Below, piece by piece: positions 22,154 to 33,537 of a DNA stretch of 64,000 bases (the stretch's first letter is position 1; every line of letters begins with the position of its first letter). The notes beneath the pieces were generated by a model. That model searched no databases. It was not told the origin of the DNA and worked only from the letters and a program-made list of their open reading frames with translations. The DNA lies in the NCBI GenBank assembly GCA_030549205.1, contig JAUKTV010000015.1, positions 682,001 through 746,000 of the forward strand. Direction: 5' to 3'. Source of the stretch: Apiosordaria backusii. Taxonomy: Eukaryota; Ascomycota; Sordariomycetes; Sordariales; Lasiosphaeriaceae. A program made the position numbers and the translations under genes.

Positions 22154-24584
22154 ATGGAGCCAATTGCTCCTGATCATGATACCTCTGATGGCGACTCGAT
22201 TCGCAGAGTGGGCATCAGGGCAATGAAAGCCAAGAAAAGGGACCAAAACAGAGACGACCAACCTTTTGTGAGTTTCCTTTCAAGCATCACTGCATCTGCG
22301 TCTGGGAATTAACTGTGCAGCCATGGAGACACCTTCGGCTTCCTCGACGATCTGCCCGCCCAGAATTCCACGAGTCTGATGGCTCTGACTCCGAAGACGA
22401 CCTACCGAAGCGCCACAGAATAACGCATCAGCCCCGTGCCTTGCATACCATCGAGGTTGAAGAGACGGAAAAGACACTGATATTACAGCACCAGCTTGAG
22501 GTGGAGAGTCATCCCCGCACGAAACCACATTCATGCCAATGCTGCGCTACAATTGTCATTGACGTGCGCAGACAAGAAGCCTCGGTCACCTATCGTGGAG
22601 ATGCTTGGGGCCGAAGAGGATGGACCACCCGCTACAGAACGCTTCCTTTCCCTGTCACGCAGGCCACGACCGCTGGCCGTGATGGGTGCGCATTCTATGC
22701 ATACCTTATTGCCGAGGATAATGCCGACTACGCGACACGAAACGAAATATGGGGTTCGGCCATTGGAAGGATTCCCTACACGATTCGAATGCAGGATGGC
22801 CGATGCGGCTTGTCGCCCGGACGCCGCAAAGGAGAATTTCGGGAGTTTTCCTTGTACAAGCTACCAGGCCAAAGGGCTTTGCACTCGTATCTCGGGGATC
22901 AGCTCCCACCAAATCTCATTCCCAATTCGCAGCTCAGCTTCACTCGAGTACGCGGCTGGCTGAAGGGAATGCCTTCAAAGCCATCGCCTATGCAATTCTT
23001 TCCAACGGGCTTACATGCCGAAGAGACTGATAGATGTGACCTCAAATCCAGGATCGGAAACTCTTCGTCCCCGGCTTGTGACGAACCCTGCAGCAGCCCC
23101 CTACGCTGCTCTAAGCTATTGCTGGGGCGGCGACCAACAATCCAAGACGGTGAAGAATCTGCTGGGTGCCTACGAGAACGAAATTCCGATGAAGACCCTA
23201 CCTCAAACACTCCAAGACGCTCTGGCTGTGACGCACGGCATTGGCCTCCGCTACCTCTGGGTGGACGCTATGGCAATTGTCCAAGACGACGACGATGACA
23301 AAGATGAGCAAATCTCCCAGATGCACCGCATCTACCTTGGCGCCTCTTTCACAATCGTGGCTGCAAACGCGGTGACCAGTCTCGACGGCTTCCTCGCCCC
23401 ACGAGAAAAATATCGGCCCTCTATCATCTCAGCCCGTCTCGATGACAACGTCTTTAGGGAGATACTAGCTGTTCCGAAACCCGACACCCTCAGAGAGTAC
23501 AACCTCTTTACGCGTGGTTGGACCTTTCAGGAAACCCAACTCTCGACGAGGATCCTCGCATATGGCTCTCGCGAGCTGGTATAATTAAACCTGTCTCGAA
23601 GCTAAACACCGTGATGGGGGCTATGAGCATGTTTTGCATTCGTCGGAACGGTCGATTTATTACGATGACTGTAGCGACGATCCCGTTGCACAGATGACGC
23701 GCCATTTGGATCCAGGTAATCAGCAGTTTGGGTATGCGGAGCATCCGTTGGGATGGGGGACTATTGTCTCTAAATACAGCGAACGCTTTCTCACAGACGG
23801 GTTGGACAAGCTCCCTGCCATCTCGGCCATTGCGGAGGAATACTCCCTCACCAAGTCCGTCACGGAATATTACGCCGGGCTGTGGAAGGAAGATTTCCTC
23901 CAGCAATGTCTCTGGGAAGTGAGCTACAACACTGCGCTGAGACCAACGGGGGTGTATCGAGCACCGTCATGGTCGTGGGCTTCTATTGATGGGGCGGTAA
24001 ATGGGTTGATTAGACCCTACAATGGGCTCACCAAAGAGCAGGCTAGAGTGAGGTTCTCCTGCTCTCTGGTACATGTTGAGACGACGCGGGTGTCGATGAG
24101 GAATCGTTTCGGGAGGGTGAGTAGCGGGCTTATGCGTCTTCGTGGGAGGATGCGCAAGGTCTTGTGGTCAAACACTGGGATTCGGGCTGGTTTTGCCGGT
24201 CGTGCAGCGGAGGATATTGCAAGTAGGTGGCCGGATGAGCCGTATGGGATTGATGACCGCTTGTCGTTGAGGGTAGACGTCGTCAGTGAATGGCCTTGGG
24301 ATTCAGAGTTGGAGTTTTGGTGCATTGAGGTTTGCACTTTCTTTGAGGGTGGGTTTGATCGGGGTCAGGGGTTGTTGCTGAAGAAGGTTGATGGGCTGGA
24401 GTATCCTGAGCTTTCAGGTGAAATCTTTCGTCGGGTGGGCAAGGCAAACTTTGGTTCGAATGTGGTAGATCCCTATTGGTTCGATGATGGTGTGTCAGAG
24501 TGGAGGGGGATTATTGTAGTGGTGAGTTTTGACCGTGATCATCGGATGTCAAGGGTCAACCCTTCTAGGGGGCAGGCACAATAA
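22154..24584 (+). pseudogene. HET-domain (heterokaryon incompatibility) gene, broken
   Basis: Exon 1 (22154-22267, MEPIAPDHDTSDGDS...) splices at GTGAGT...TGCAG (22268-22320) into exon 2. The HET domain is clear: MPKRLIDV, then YAALSYCWGG, GLRYLWVDAMAIVQDD, IYLGASFTIVAANA, FTRGWTFQETQLSTRIL. The late block YRAPSWSWASIDG is also typical. Two lesions break it. Near 22965 an extra G in AAGGGAATG separates the upstream Cys-rich part from the frame reading CLQSHRLC...LPKRLIDV-like sequence. At 23582-23591 the expected WxC motif after SRELV is replaced by TAA within gtaTAATTAaacc and the frame shifts by four bases; it resumes at CLEAKHRDGGYEHV. An alternative 49-nt intron (23579-23627, ending GAG) would skip the second lesion but also delete the conserved Cys. 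Functional HET proteins trigger cell death on non-self fusion. Confidence 0.75.
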
Positions 24585-24605
24585 TCGTCCAATGTAATTC
24601 AATGA

Positions 24606-24676
24606 GCATCAGTGGTTTAGTGGTAAAATCCATCGTTGCCATCGATGGGCCCCGTGTTCGATTCACGGCTGATGCA
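24606..24676 (+). tRNA. tRNA-Gly(GCC)
   Basis: 71 nt, no intron. Acceptor stem GCATCAG pairs with CTGATGC, discriminator A. D-loop AGTGGTA, anticodon stem-loop CATCG-TTGCCAT-CGATG giving anticodon GCC, T-arm CCGTG-TTCGATT-CACGG. All stems pair. Confidence 0.97.
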
Positions 24677-24907
24677 TATTATCCTATTATCCTTTGGTCT
24701 AGCATTTCTTTGGTTTTGGATCATACCATATCTTTTGATCTTACATGTGGTGATGCTTACTTTTTGTTCCCGAGATGTCCTGGAATTTCGACCTGGACTC
24801 CCCCTAGCATCCTCAAAACAGGAAAAAAGAAAATACTTCCCTTAATTTCTTCATTCCCCAAAATATAAGGGGACTTGAGAATGTAAAACTCATAAAACAA
24901 AAGAGAC

Positions 24908-24998
24908 TCGGATACCGGGAGTCGAACCCGGGGCTGTTGAGAGAACAGACACTTCTGAGAAGTGAGAGTCAACGATGTTACCGCTACACCATACCCGA
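24908..24998 (-). tRNA. tRNA-Glu(CTC) with intron
   Basis: 91 nt on the minus strand. Acceptor TCGGGTA pairs with TATCCGA; D-arm with AGCGGTA; anticodon stem GTTGA/TCAAC; T-arm CCGGG-TTCGACT-CCCGG. The anticodon loop CTCTCA.C holds CTC at 34-36 and is interrupted after position 37 by an intron of about 21 nt beginning cttctcagaagtg. That is the canonical intron position. Confidence 0.93.
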
Positions 24999-25563
24999 TT
25001 GAATCGTGTGTGGTCCCGAATGATGCCTATTTCGCCGGTAGTAGGCCTCATGAAGGTCGTTGAGATCAACCATGTCATGGAGGGCGACATGACGACCAGC
25101 AGGTACCCGGCCGACACACAACCCAACATTCACCTTCCATGACCTGTTGCAAAGTTGATCAAGGAAAGCGCCCCGGGACGACATCAAAAGAGTTATCCAG
25201 GATGACCTCACATTCGAAGGTTCTCGACCGCCAGCATGACTGAGCCGGCAGGTGCCCCGATTGTACTCGAACGTCATGCCAGTTCGTTGGGAAGGTGCGT
25301 TGTCAAGAGGAGGGGTACAAAACCACGTCTTCTTCCGACTGGAATTCTGAGCTGACTTTTCCTCCTGCAAGCATCTTTATCCCAATCAGGCCTTTGCTCG
25401 CAACCGACAGCACCCCTCGAATCCTCTGTCAACATTACTTGTCTGCATACACTACCCAGGTGGTCGAATTCTCAGCTCTGTTCTCAGCTCTGTTCTCAGC
25501 TCTGTTCTCAGCTCTCAGCTCTCAGCTTTGTTCTCGGCCCCCAGGTCTTCTCCCAGCATCAGA
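24999..25563. other. Intergenic
   Basis: No gene recognised in the 565 bp between the tRNA-Glu and the secreted-protein gene; ends in the 12-bp tandem repeat annotated separately. Confidence 0.4.
25469..25533. repeat. 12-bp tandem repeat (ttctcagctctg)
   Basis: Three full units from 25469 followed by shortened variants (ctcagct), about 30 bp upstream of the start codon of the secreted-protein gene, so probably in its 5' leader or core promoter. Confidence 0.85.
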
Positions 25564-26350
25564 ATGAAGTTTGCCACGGTGGCCGTGCTCTCGTTGGGGG
25601 TACGTGAGACTCTGGGATCCCTCGTTCAATTATCCGTCTAACTGTATTGTCAACAGGGCAGCACTCTCGCCGCTCCGCCCCGTCCATCCGCCTCGTACCG
25701 AGACGTGGAACTCGAATGGAGAGTCCAGGCCTTTCCTCACGGGCCCTACATCCTCTTGAACGGCACCATCGAGCAGGTCCGCGACCAGCTCCTGACGATT
25801 AACCCGCGCTTTGATGCAGACTTCAACTTCCGTCCTCGCTCTGATAACGGGCCGAACCCGTCCTCAATTCCACTCCCAAAGCCTCTGGTCCCAGAGCCGC
25901 TTCCCAGCCCTCGTGTCCGACCCAACTAGGACGAGGTCGATTTCACGGGCAAAAGAACCGAGTGTTGGGGTCCTCAGGGCGACGCCGACGTGTCGCACCT
26001 TAACGAAGGGATCAGGTACCTTCGACAACTTCCCTTCAAAGTTCCCAAGCTGGCACCTGGCATGTGTGACCGTGTCAGCTGCTCGTATAATGCAGCCATC
26101 TGGTGGTGCAATGAGGTAAGTGAGCTTCTCACCTCTATATGGACTCGGGCTGACAAAATATTCATTGAAGAACCGGCATGTACAACGTCTCAAGTCTATG
26201 AAGACCATCGCGGATGGGGCAGAGCACATCGTCCGCAAGTGTACTAGGACGGCCGGCTCTATCCCGGGTTGGGTAGAATTATTGAAGGCATCAGGTCAGG
26301 TGTGGCATGAAGAGGGCTGGACCGTGGTCGTAGTGACTGATGAATGCTGA
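25564..26350 (+). pseudogene. Small secreted cysteine-containing protein with in-frame TAG
   Basis: Three exons in phase: 25564-25599, 25657-26115, 26171-26350, with introns GTACGT...ACAG and GTAAGT...GAAG. The product starts with a signal peptide (MKFATVAVLSLGGSTLAA), then RDVELEWRVQ, LLNGTIEQVRDQLLTINPRF. After a Pro-rich linker there is TAG at 25927-25929, and the same frame goes straight on into the conserved part: ECWGPQGDADVSHLNEGIRYL, RVSCSYNAAIWWCN, IADGAEHIV, ending VVVVTDEC. Both the frame and both downstream splice sites are intact, so the TAG is the only lesion. CAG to TAG is a CpA to TpA change. It is a one-step pseudogene or a stop read through at low rate. Family: widespread ascomycete secreted proteins of unknown function. 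Confidence 0.7.
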
Positions 26351-27572
26351 ATAGGGTGTGGGCTTTTCTTTGTATACCTTAATTGATATCGACTCGGCCT
26401 TCAATTGATTCTTTGAGGCTTCTGAATATCGACATTGGCCATGTGTGATACTTGTAGACATCCGACCATCTTCCATATTCTTTGGCCCATGTGTGACACC
26501 CTGTCAGTGTCCAAAGATCCTTCTGAGTCCTAGCTTTATTTGTTGCAGACATATTCAAAAATGCTTAACGGCCCCGGCCTTGTATTATCTCTTTGAAGCG
26601 TCTGAACATTATCTTCTACAGGGCTTGTGTGATGCTGTGTAGACGTCGAAGGATGATCTCGAACTCCTGTCGCTCATTACTTAAGAAATCACTAAAACAC
26701 ATACACTGAGGCATCATGAGGCACCATACCTGTGGTGTTATGAATTGAAGGGATAGTCGAGGTACAGGTACATCCAGGGAAGTTGATCTGAGGCCTTCCA
26801 AGAATGAAGGCACACATAAAGAGCTCACCGGAGGCAGTGCAAAGATGGTCAAATGGGTCATTTGAGAACTCACCAGTATGCATCACAAGCCGTCAGAGCT
26901 CACACCAGGTTGATGTCTTGGCAGTGATCATCGCAACTTCTCCTCCATCCAAACTCCAGAGCGCACAGATCTACGCCTGTGCATGGCAATCAGCCACTTT
27001 TGCTTTTAGGCATAATTTATCCGGTATAAAGCCCTCCAATACAAGTTTCCTCAGCGACAAAAAGACTCTGTCTGTGAAACATGAAGCCTTGCTCAAAGGG
27101 CCGTTGCAGTGCCAAGGCAGGCTGGCTGAGGTAATGACGTCATACACGGTTATCTGATCCATCAGGCCGCAAGCCACATGGCATTACATTCTTTCTTTTT
27201 TGGTGACATGAGACAGGGTGCACAAACAGGACTGGTGAGAGGCTAGTGGGCGGGTTGCAGCAGGAGAAAGCAATGACGACAGCAGGGAAACTTCAACAAG
27301 GAAACCCAATGCAGGGAAACACAAAATGCCGACGGTTTGCTTTGCTGGTGTGTTCCAGACCTTTTTCTTTTCTGTTTTCTCCATAATTTTTGTTTATTGC
27401 TCTGAAGTTGAGAGGTGTGCTTCGAGAGATAATTAGCTAAGACAGGAGCGACAGCGTGTTTGCTTTCTGGGCGCGCGCCATCATCATTATCATATCATCA
27501 ACACGCCAAGACACATCAACCAGGAAGGAACTGCCCAACGTACGGGTTTACGGAACCGAATAGACATCCGCA
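26351..27572. other. Intergenic with a diverged duplication
   Basis: Two related stretches (about 26408-26460 and 26590-26660) share ctttga-gc-tctgaa-at and gtgtgat-ct-gtagac-tc, with many substitutions. No gene recognised. The last 150 bp precede the PAP2 gene and are likely its promoter and 5' leader. Confidence 0.4.
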
Positions 27573-28928
27573 ATGTCGTCCGGCCTTCCGAAATTCTACC
27601 GCCGGGACCGCGACCGCCGTCGTGAGTCAAGAGCTCTTGACGAAGCCATGGCCAATGGTACTGCTGGCACGACCGCCGTCGGTGGTGCCAACCCTAACCC
27701 CAAGGGGAGCAAATCAAGCCGATTGATTCAGTTTATTAAGTACTGGGTTTTGGTGTCGTGGAAGGATATTTTGGCTATGGCTGTTTTTGGGGCGGCTGCT
27801 TTGGGTGTAAGTTCCCCTTTCTGTCTGTTACCGCTTGCCTGTTCATGATGCTGACGTGAAGAATAGATCTACCAAGCCCCCTACGCCTCCACCCGCAACT
27901 TCCCCATCACCTTCACGCAATCCGGCGACATCGTCTACCCCGAGTTTGCCTACCCCCACCGCGGGTGGATCATCTCCCCTTCTCTGTCGGGTGTCGTCGC
28001 GGCTGTTATCCCCCTCGCGATCATCTTCTTGGCTCAGATCAGAATACAATCCTTTTGGGATCTCAACAACGCCGTGCTTGGGTTGCTATACTCGCTTATC
28101 TTGTCCAGTTTGTTCCAGGTTATCATCAAGAACCTGATTGGCGGGTTCAGGCCGTATTTCTTGGATATCTGCCAGCCTGATATCTCCTTGGCTTCGTCAA
28201 GGAATGCAACAGGGCTGAATGGAGTGGGGTTTCAGCAGATTATGTATACTGTGGAGGTGTGCACGAATCCGGATAAGGCAGCGCTTAAAACGGCGATGAC
28301 GAGTTTCCCGTCGGGGCATGCGACGAGTGCGTGGGCGGGGTATGGGTTTTTGTTTTTGTGGATGAATGCCAAGTTGAAGGTTTGGGGGAATTACCAGACG
28401 AGTTTTTACTGGTTGGTGTTGTTGACTGCGCCGGTGTTGGGGGCGACGTTGTTGGCGACGTGTTTGACGGTTGATCAGGCGCATCATTGGTATGATATCT
28501 TGGCGGGGAGCTTGATTGGGATTATGACGAGTATTGCGTGTTATCGGTTGGTGTATGCGGCGGTTTGGGATTGGAGGTGGAATCATGTGCCGCTGAAGAG
28601 GGGGAGGGCGTTTGGGTATGAGATGGAGGGGGATAGGTTGTTGCCTGGGTATCATAAGGCGACTTGGACTAAGAAGCTGGGTTGGGGGAGGAAGGGGAAG
28701 GGGAGGGCGGGTAGGGGTAGTGTGAGAGGTCCTGGGGAGAAGAGGGCGATGACGAGTGGGAGGAGCAGTGAGACGTATGCGAGGAATGGGAGTGGTGTGA
28801 GTCCTCACTCGAGGGTTCCTCCTCCGGTGAATGGATATGGAAATGGAGTGGTTCATCCTGATCCGGCGATGGCGAGAGGGACGGGGAGCAGTGGTCGGTA
28901 TGATGGGAGGGGCGATCAGATGGTTTGA
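27573..28928 (+). CDS. PAP2-family lipid phosphate phosphatase
   Basis: Two exons (27573-27806, 27867-28928) around a 60-nt GTAAGT...AATAG intron in phase 0, 431 aa. All three PAP2 motifs are present in order: KNLIGGFRP (KxxxxxxRP), FPSGH and DQAHHWYD (HxxxD), placed between about six membrane helices as in yeast DPP1/LPP1. It dephosphorylates phosphatidate, diacylglycerol pyrophosphate or related lipids at the membrane. The last 110 residues are a soluble Gly/Arg/Ser-rich tail. G-rich third positions in the 3' half contrast with the 5' exon. The first exon is a basic cytosolic N-terminus with one helix (WKDILAMAVFGAAALG). Probably housekeeping. Confidence 0.92.
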
Positions 28929-31399
28929 GAATGAGCGAATGTTTTGTTGCGTGAGAGAATTTTGTGGGCGGAATCTGGCGATGTTGCTTTGGATGTGTTC
29001 AGCATATTGAGTTTGTTTTTGGTTACCGAGCAAGCGAGCAGTTACTAATCTCTTTTTGTGAAACCAGTGTAGTTTTATTGTCTGTAGTATTAGTTTAATA
29101 AGCTGGATACCCATGCATTGACCTTGCTTGTCAGCATGCAATATGCTCTCCAGATGTGGCATTGTGTCTCGTGACAGCGGACGGCGAGCCGGGGTCTGCA
29201 AGACAGGTGGGGTGGCTCGGTCCGGCCCTTGGTAACACAGGAAAGAGATGGGATGGCCATTAACGTGGTACTCAGGGTTCTCAGCTTCGAAAACCCAGCA
29301 TGTCGGTCAAGTTGTTGATCAAGTTGTATTGCAGCGTTGCCCTGAAATGTGCTGACTTGCATGCGTTGGACTTGGACCGCGGTGTCGGTATCCAACTCTG
29401 CAAATGCAGATCTTTGGAGACCGAGCATACTGTACAGTGTCAGCAAGGTCAACAATCGCCCGTGATGATAGTCAAGGTACACAAGTCGGATATCATCTCT
29501 GTCTTGCCACCTTCTGCAAAAGTTGGATAGCGGCTTGGCTGTGGACGACCGAGCTTTGAGATTGGCACCTGCTACCAAAGTGAGGTGGTATCAGCATGAT
29601 CAAGGTTGAGCTTGGGTTGTGGTTCACTCGATAAGCAAACGGGCGCCACCACGCTTGGCTTTCCGTCCCAAACATGGAAAACCAATTGCTGAAGTTCCAG
29701 ATGGCATTTGAACGGGAAGAGTTCTAGAAAAGGCCCGATCATCTTGGCAGCTCACTGCCTGAAAACACTGGACTACGGACTCCGTGCCGGATGCTTTTCT
29801 GACAGAATAATCAGCTGTTTGATGGCAGTATTTGGTGTTTCGAACAGGAGAGTGTCAGCACACTTCAACCTGAAGGATCGCATCCTCCAAGAACTTGGCC
29901 AGGACAGATAAGGATCCCATGTGATGATAGGGGCAAAAGGAAATGGATGGCAACATCCCGCATTTTCGGTGCCAAGGCTTTTTGCGGGGAAGCCTGTTGG
30001 CCCTGATTGGCGTCTTGGCATTTGGCTAGCGCCTGCGGGAGTTGGTGTGCCAGGGTTTCCAACGACCGATGTTTTCCGGGGCACACATCGAAGAAAAAGT
30101 GAAGAGGTTCTGGGTTGTTTTGCATCTCTCACACCACAGATGCCACATTTCCATGACCAATCTCAGACAGGTTGACGGCGGCTCAACAAGACAACCGTAA
30201 CATCGTACTGCGCTAGCCAGTTCGAGCGACCGAGCATTAGCAGGCTACCGACACCACTGTGGAGATTTCTCTACGATTAGAACCTTTACATTTTCCCGAA
30301 CAACCACACGACATTGCACCGGCCATTTCCCCGTTCCTTGCAAACAGATATCAACAGTCCGCCATGGGGAGCTTGCTCAAAACAAAGTTTCTCCATGGTC
30401 CACCCTGCTGCTGCCATCGACCCATTGGCCGGTCATCCATTCCCCTGATCACAGCCGCGGCAGACGCCGAAGCGAACCTCAAAAGCACAGCGGAAACTCT
30501 ATCGACTTAAGATGCCACATGCCAGCCACCAAGCCTTCACGAATAAGCAACCTAATCCAATATAAGACGACGAGATAAGGCCGTTTCGGTGGGCTTTGCT
30601 GGTCATGCTCGAAAGAGGTGCTCCTCCGTTCCCTTGGCGGTCGTGGCATGCTCAACTGACGATATCTGCCCTTCTGCTCACCGACAGCCTGGTTCATCAT
30701 GCTCTGCCTTCATCCTCCCAAGAGTCCCCCGCAAACCAACAGAATGCAAGGTCGTCAGCATATCGGTGGCGTCCCCCACCGCCGAGAGGACGGCCTTCTC
30801 CGGTACAAAGGCCGCTAAAGAGGCTCGGCGCGTCTCGGCGTACTCGGCGCCGCCTCAACACGGCATGTCACTGGGCAAGCACGTTGAAATGGGCCCGAGT
30901 CGACAACGATCAACAATTGGCATGCCGTTTTACCCATAAGCCAAGACAAGAAACGAACATCTTATCTTGGTCAACGCCGTTCTGCCTGTCCATCACCTTC
31001 CTTTCCCGTTGACCCTCGCCGGGCACAAGAATTGCCTGTCGAACGTCGAATCCCTTGGCAGATGCGGGTCAGGACACGGCTACTATCGCACCTTCCAAAC
31101 CAAGCCTCTGATTGCTGATGTTCTGGGCTTCTCCGCAGAGTGGCACTGATGGGCGCCAATGCGTGTGCGCCAACGGCTGATGGACCGTTGAGAGGCGTGT
31201 GGTTGACCATGGTAAAGCATATCAGGAGGTGGGGCAGCTCCCGAGTACATATCCTGCCTTTGGCCCCCGAGCCAAAACCTTGGGATCTTTTGTTCTTGCG
31301 CGTTGAGGCTTGACATTGCTCCAACATCACCTCCGTCCTCAGCCCTCTTCCCATCATCCCTCCTGCCCCATAGGACGACACGAAAGCACATTAACAGCC
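28929..31399. other. 2.5-kb intergenic region
   Basis: Several overlapping ORFs of 60-160 codons on both strands have no recognisable family, no consistent splice sites and skewed composition. The right end is the promoter and 5' leader of the symporter gene. No RNA gene recognised. Confidence 0.35.
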
Positions 31400-32968
31400 A
31401 TGTCAGAGAAGCAGGAGCACGAGACCATCAAGCGTGTCTCGGACGAAGGCATTCAACAATCCCCTTCCAACCCAAGTCAGAATGAGGCGCCTACTTTCGA
31501 AAGGGATCCCAACCGCAAGTGGTGGCATGGCATCAAGGAGCCTGGTCATGCGCTACAAATCGTAACCGCGGCCATCTTGGCCATCGCCATTGGCATGGCC
31601 GTTACCTCTACTGTCGGCAGCAAGAATATTCCCGAAGCCGCAACCGTCATTCTTGGTATTCCAGGTGTCCTTTGGTTGCGCGCACTGAGGGCTGTCGGTA
31701 TGGTGGTTCCACTCCCAAGATCTGCTCGCCATGTACTGATATCATGTAATTTAGTGCTCCCGTTGATTATCTGCGCCATGATTCTCGCGGTTCAAAAATT
31801 GAGGGAAATGTCCACCGGCGGCGGTGCTGTGGTTGCGAAGTGGGCCGTTTCATACTACGTGCTCACGACCCTGCTCGCCATTGTGCACTCGACTATTGCT
31901 GTGGCCGTCGGTTGGATCCGTCTTATGCAAATCATGGATGCGGAATCTCTTGAGGTTACCAACAAGGATGACAAGGATATGATCAAGGAGAGAAGTGAAA
32001 CCCAAATCCACGACGTTGTGAAGCAGATGTTTGAGTCCTTCATTCCTCAAAACATCGTCAAGTCGCTCGCCGACGACGGCCTCCTCGCCATTCTCGTCAC
32101 ATCAGTTATTGTTGGGTACCTCCTGAAGCCGAACTCGCCACTCCTCAAGGTTGTCAAGGAGATCGAAGAGCTTATCACCATCGTCATTACCTGGTTGATC
32201 AAGGCTGCACCAATCGGTGTTTTCTTCCTCATCTTGCCCAATCTCTTCAAGCTCGACATTGCCAGCATTGCCCAGAACTTGGGTGTTTTGATCGGCTCTT
32301 CCCTTGTCGGCATGTTCCTCCACTTGTTTATGGTGCTGCCACTTCTTTTCTTCCTGATCCTCCGCCGCAACCCGTACAGCTACTGGATGAAGAACTCGCC
32401 CGCGTGGATTACTGCCTGGGGTACTGCTTCGAGCGCCGCCACGCTCCCTGTCACTATGAAGTGTGCGAAGCGCACTGGCATTCCGGACAGTCTTGCCAAG
32501 TTCACTCTGCCCTTGGGCTGTCTGATCAACATGGATGGGTAAGTTCTTGCACAACGCTACCATGCTTACAGGATTCGCAATTCTCTAACTCGTGTGTTCA
32601 GTACTGCCATCTACTTCCCGGCTGTCGTTGTCTTCCTTGCCGCCACACAAGGCCATGAGCTCAGCGGTGCTGACTACGTCATCATCGTCTTGCTTTCCAC
32701 CCTTGCCTCGATCGGGACCACGCCCATCCCCAGCTCGTCTCTAGTCCTCACCGTCATGATCGCCACCAGCGTCAACGTCGAGATCACGGGCATGTACGCC
32801 GTTGTTGTCGCCATCGACTGGTTCATTGACCGCTTCAGAACTGCTGTCAATGTCAGTGGTGATCTTTTCGCTGCCCCGATCATTCAGAAGCTCGCCAAGG
32901 TGGAGGATGATGGTGTTGTTTCGGAGGAGGAGGGCGTTGTCATTACCGACAACAACGACCGTGTTTAG
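31400..32968 (+). CDS. Dicarboxylate/amino acid:cation symporter (DAACS, SDF family)
   Basis: Three exons (31400-31697, 31755-32538, 32602-32968) with introns of 57 and 63 nt, 482 aa. Family hallmarks: the Ser-rich hairpin SSAATLPVTMKCA, NMDG|TAIYFP (NMDGT, split by the second intron), the second hairpin IGTTPIPSSSLVL, and DWFIDRFRTAVNVSGD near the end. About eight membrane helices. It should carry acidic or neutral amino acids or dicarboxylates into the cell with Na+ or H+. The first intron is a multiple of three and has no in-frame stop, but removing it restores the continuous family sequence LRALRAV-VLPLIICAMILAV, so it is a real intron. The start at 31400 gives a soluble N-terminus of about 45 residues before the first helix. 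Confidence 0.93.
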
Positions 32969-33537
32969 AGTGCCGGTCGATTGTATGTGTTACGACATGT
33001 CCTGCGAGGCGTTGGCGTATTGAGTAGTTTTCTGGATTTGGTTATAGTTAATGATACCATGGTGCTACGGCGCCCGTTTGATTTGCATACATATTTCGTC
33101 GTACGTCTTACTGTCATGTCGGTAACTCCGAAACACCAGAGACTCGACCGGCCAGCCCGAATCGGTTACTTAGTGTTCAACATCACGGAAAGTGGCCCCT
33201 CTAAAGCCCGAAGTCGCCAATCAAAAATACCATTGCTTTGTTACACCACGTTTCCCGACAGTCGCATGCCACTGTCGGCCAGACAAATCCAGACGCCGTA
33301 CCGCCGGACAGTGGTGAGATTTTGCTCTCCGATATCCCCGTGGTTCGACGAGACCACCTCTACCCCGCTATCGATGTCTGACAGACGGGACGACGTGTGA
33401 CAGTTTCACAAGTTCGTTGTCTGTCTATATAAACCACACGTAGATATCGGTTGTATCTTACCATGTTCACTTCATTGGCATGTTCAGATTCTGCGGCTTT
33501 CCTGATCAAACCTGCGCTCGCACATGCCAACCATACA
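32969..33537. other. Intergenic, upstream of the monooxygenase
   Basis: Holds a hairpin (ccgacagt/actgtcgg, 33254-33278) and, just after it, one arm of a 35-bp inverted repeat (33304-33338). Both contain related words (ACTGTCGG, CCGGACAGT). A TATA-like tctatataaacc lies near 33423, about 110 bp before the start codon. Confidence 0.5.
33304..33338 (+). repeat. 35-bp inverted repeat, left arm
   Basis: Begins ccggacagtggtgagatttt. Its exact reverse complement is at 36863-36897. Both arms start with CCGG outermost, so they face outward like transposon termini, but sequence outside and inside the arms is not otherwise shared. Confidence 0.9.

Noticed and set aside
28197..29201. 334-codon minus-strand ORF
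   Set aside because: Antisense of the PAP2 gene, opened by its G-rich third positions; Arg/Pro/Ile-rich nonsense product.
29090..30132. Overlapping ORFs on both strands
   Set aside because: No family resemblance and no consistent splice sites.
30596..31012. 138-codon plus-strand ORF
   Set aside because: Low-complexity product, no family, probably the promoter region of the symporter gene.
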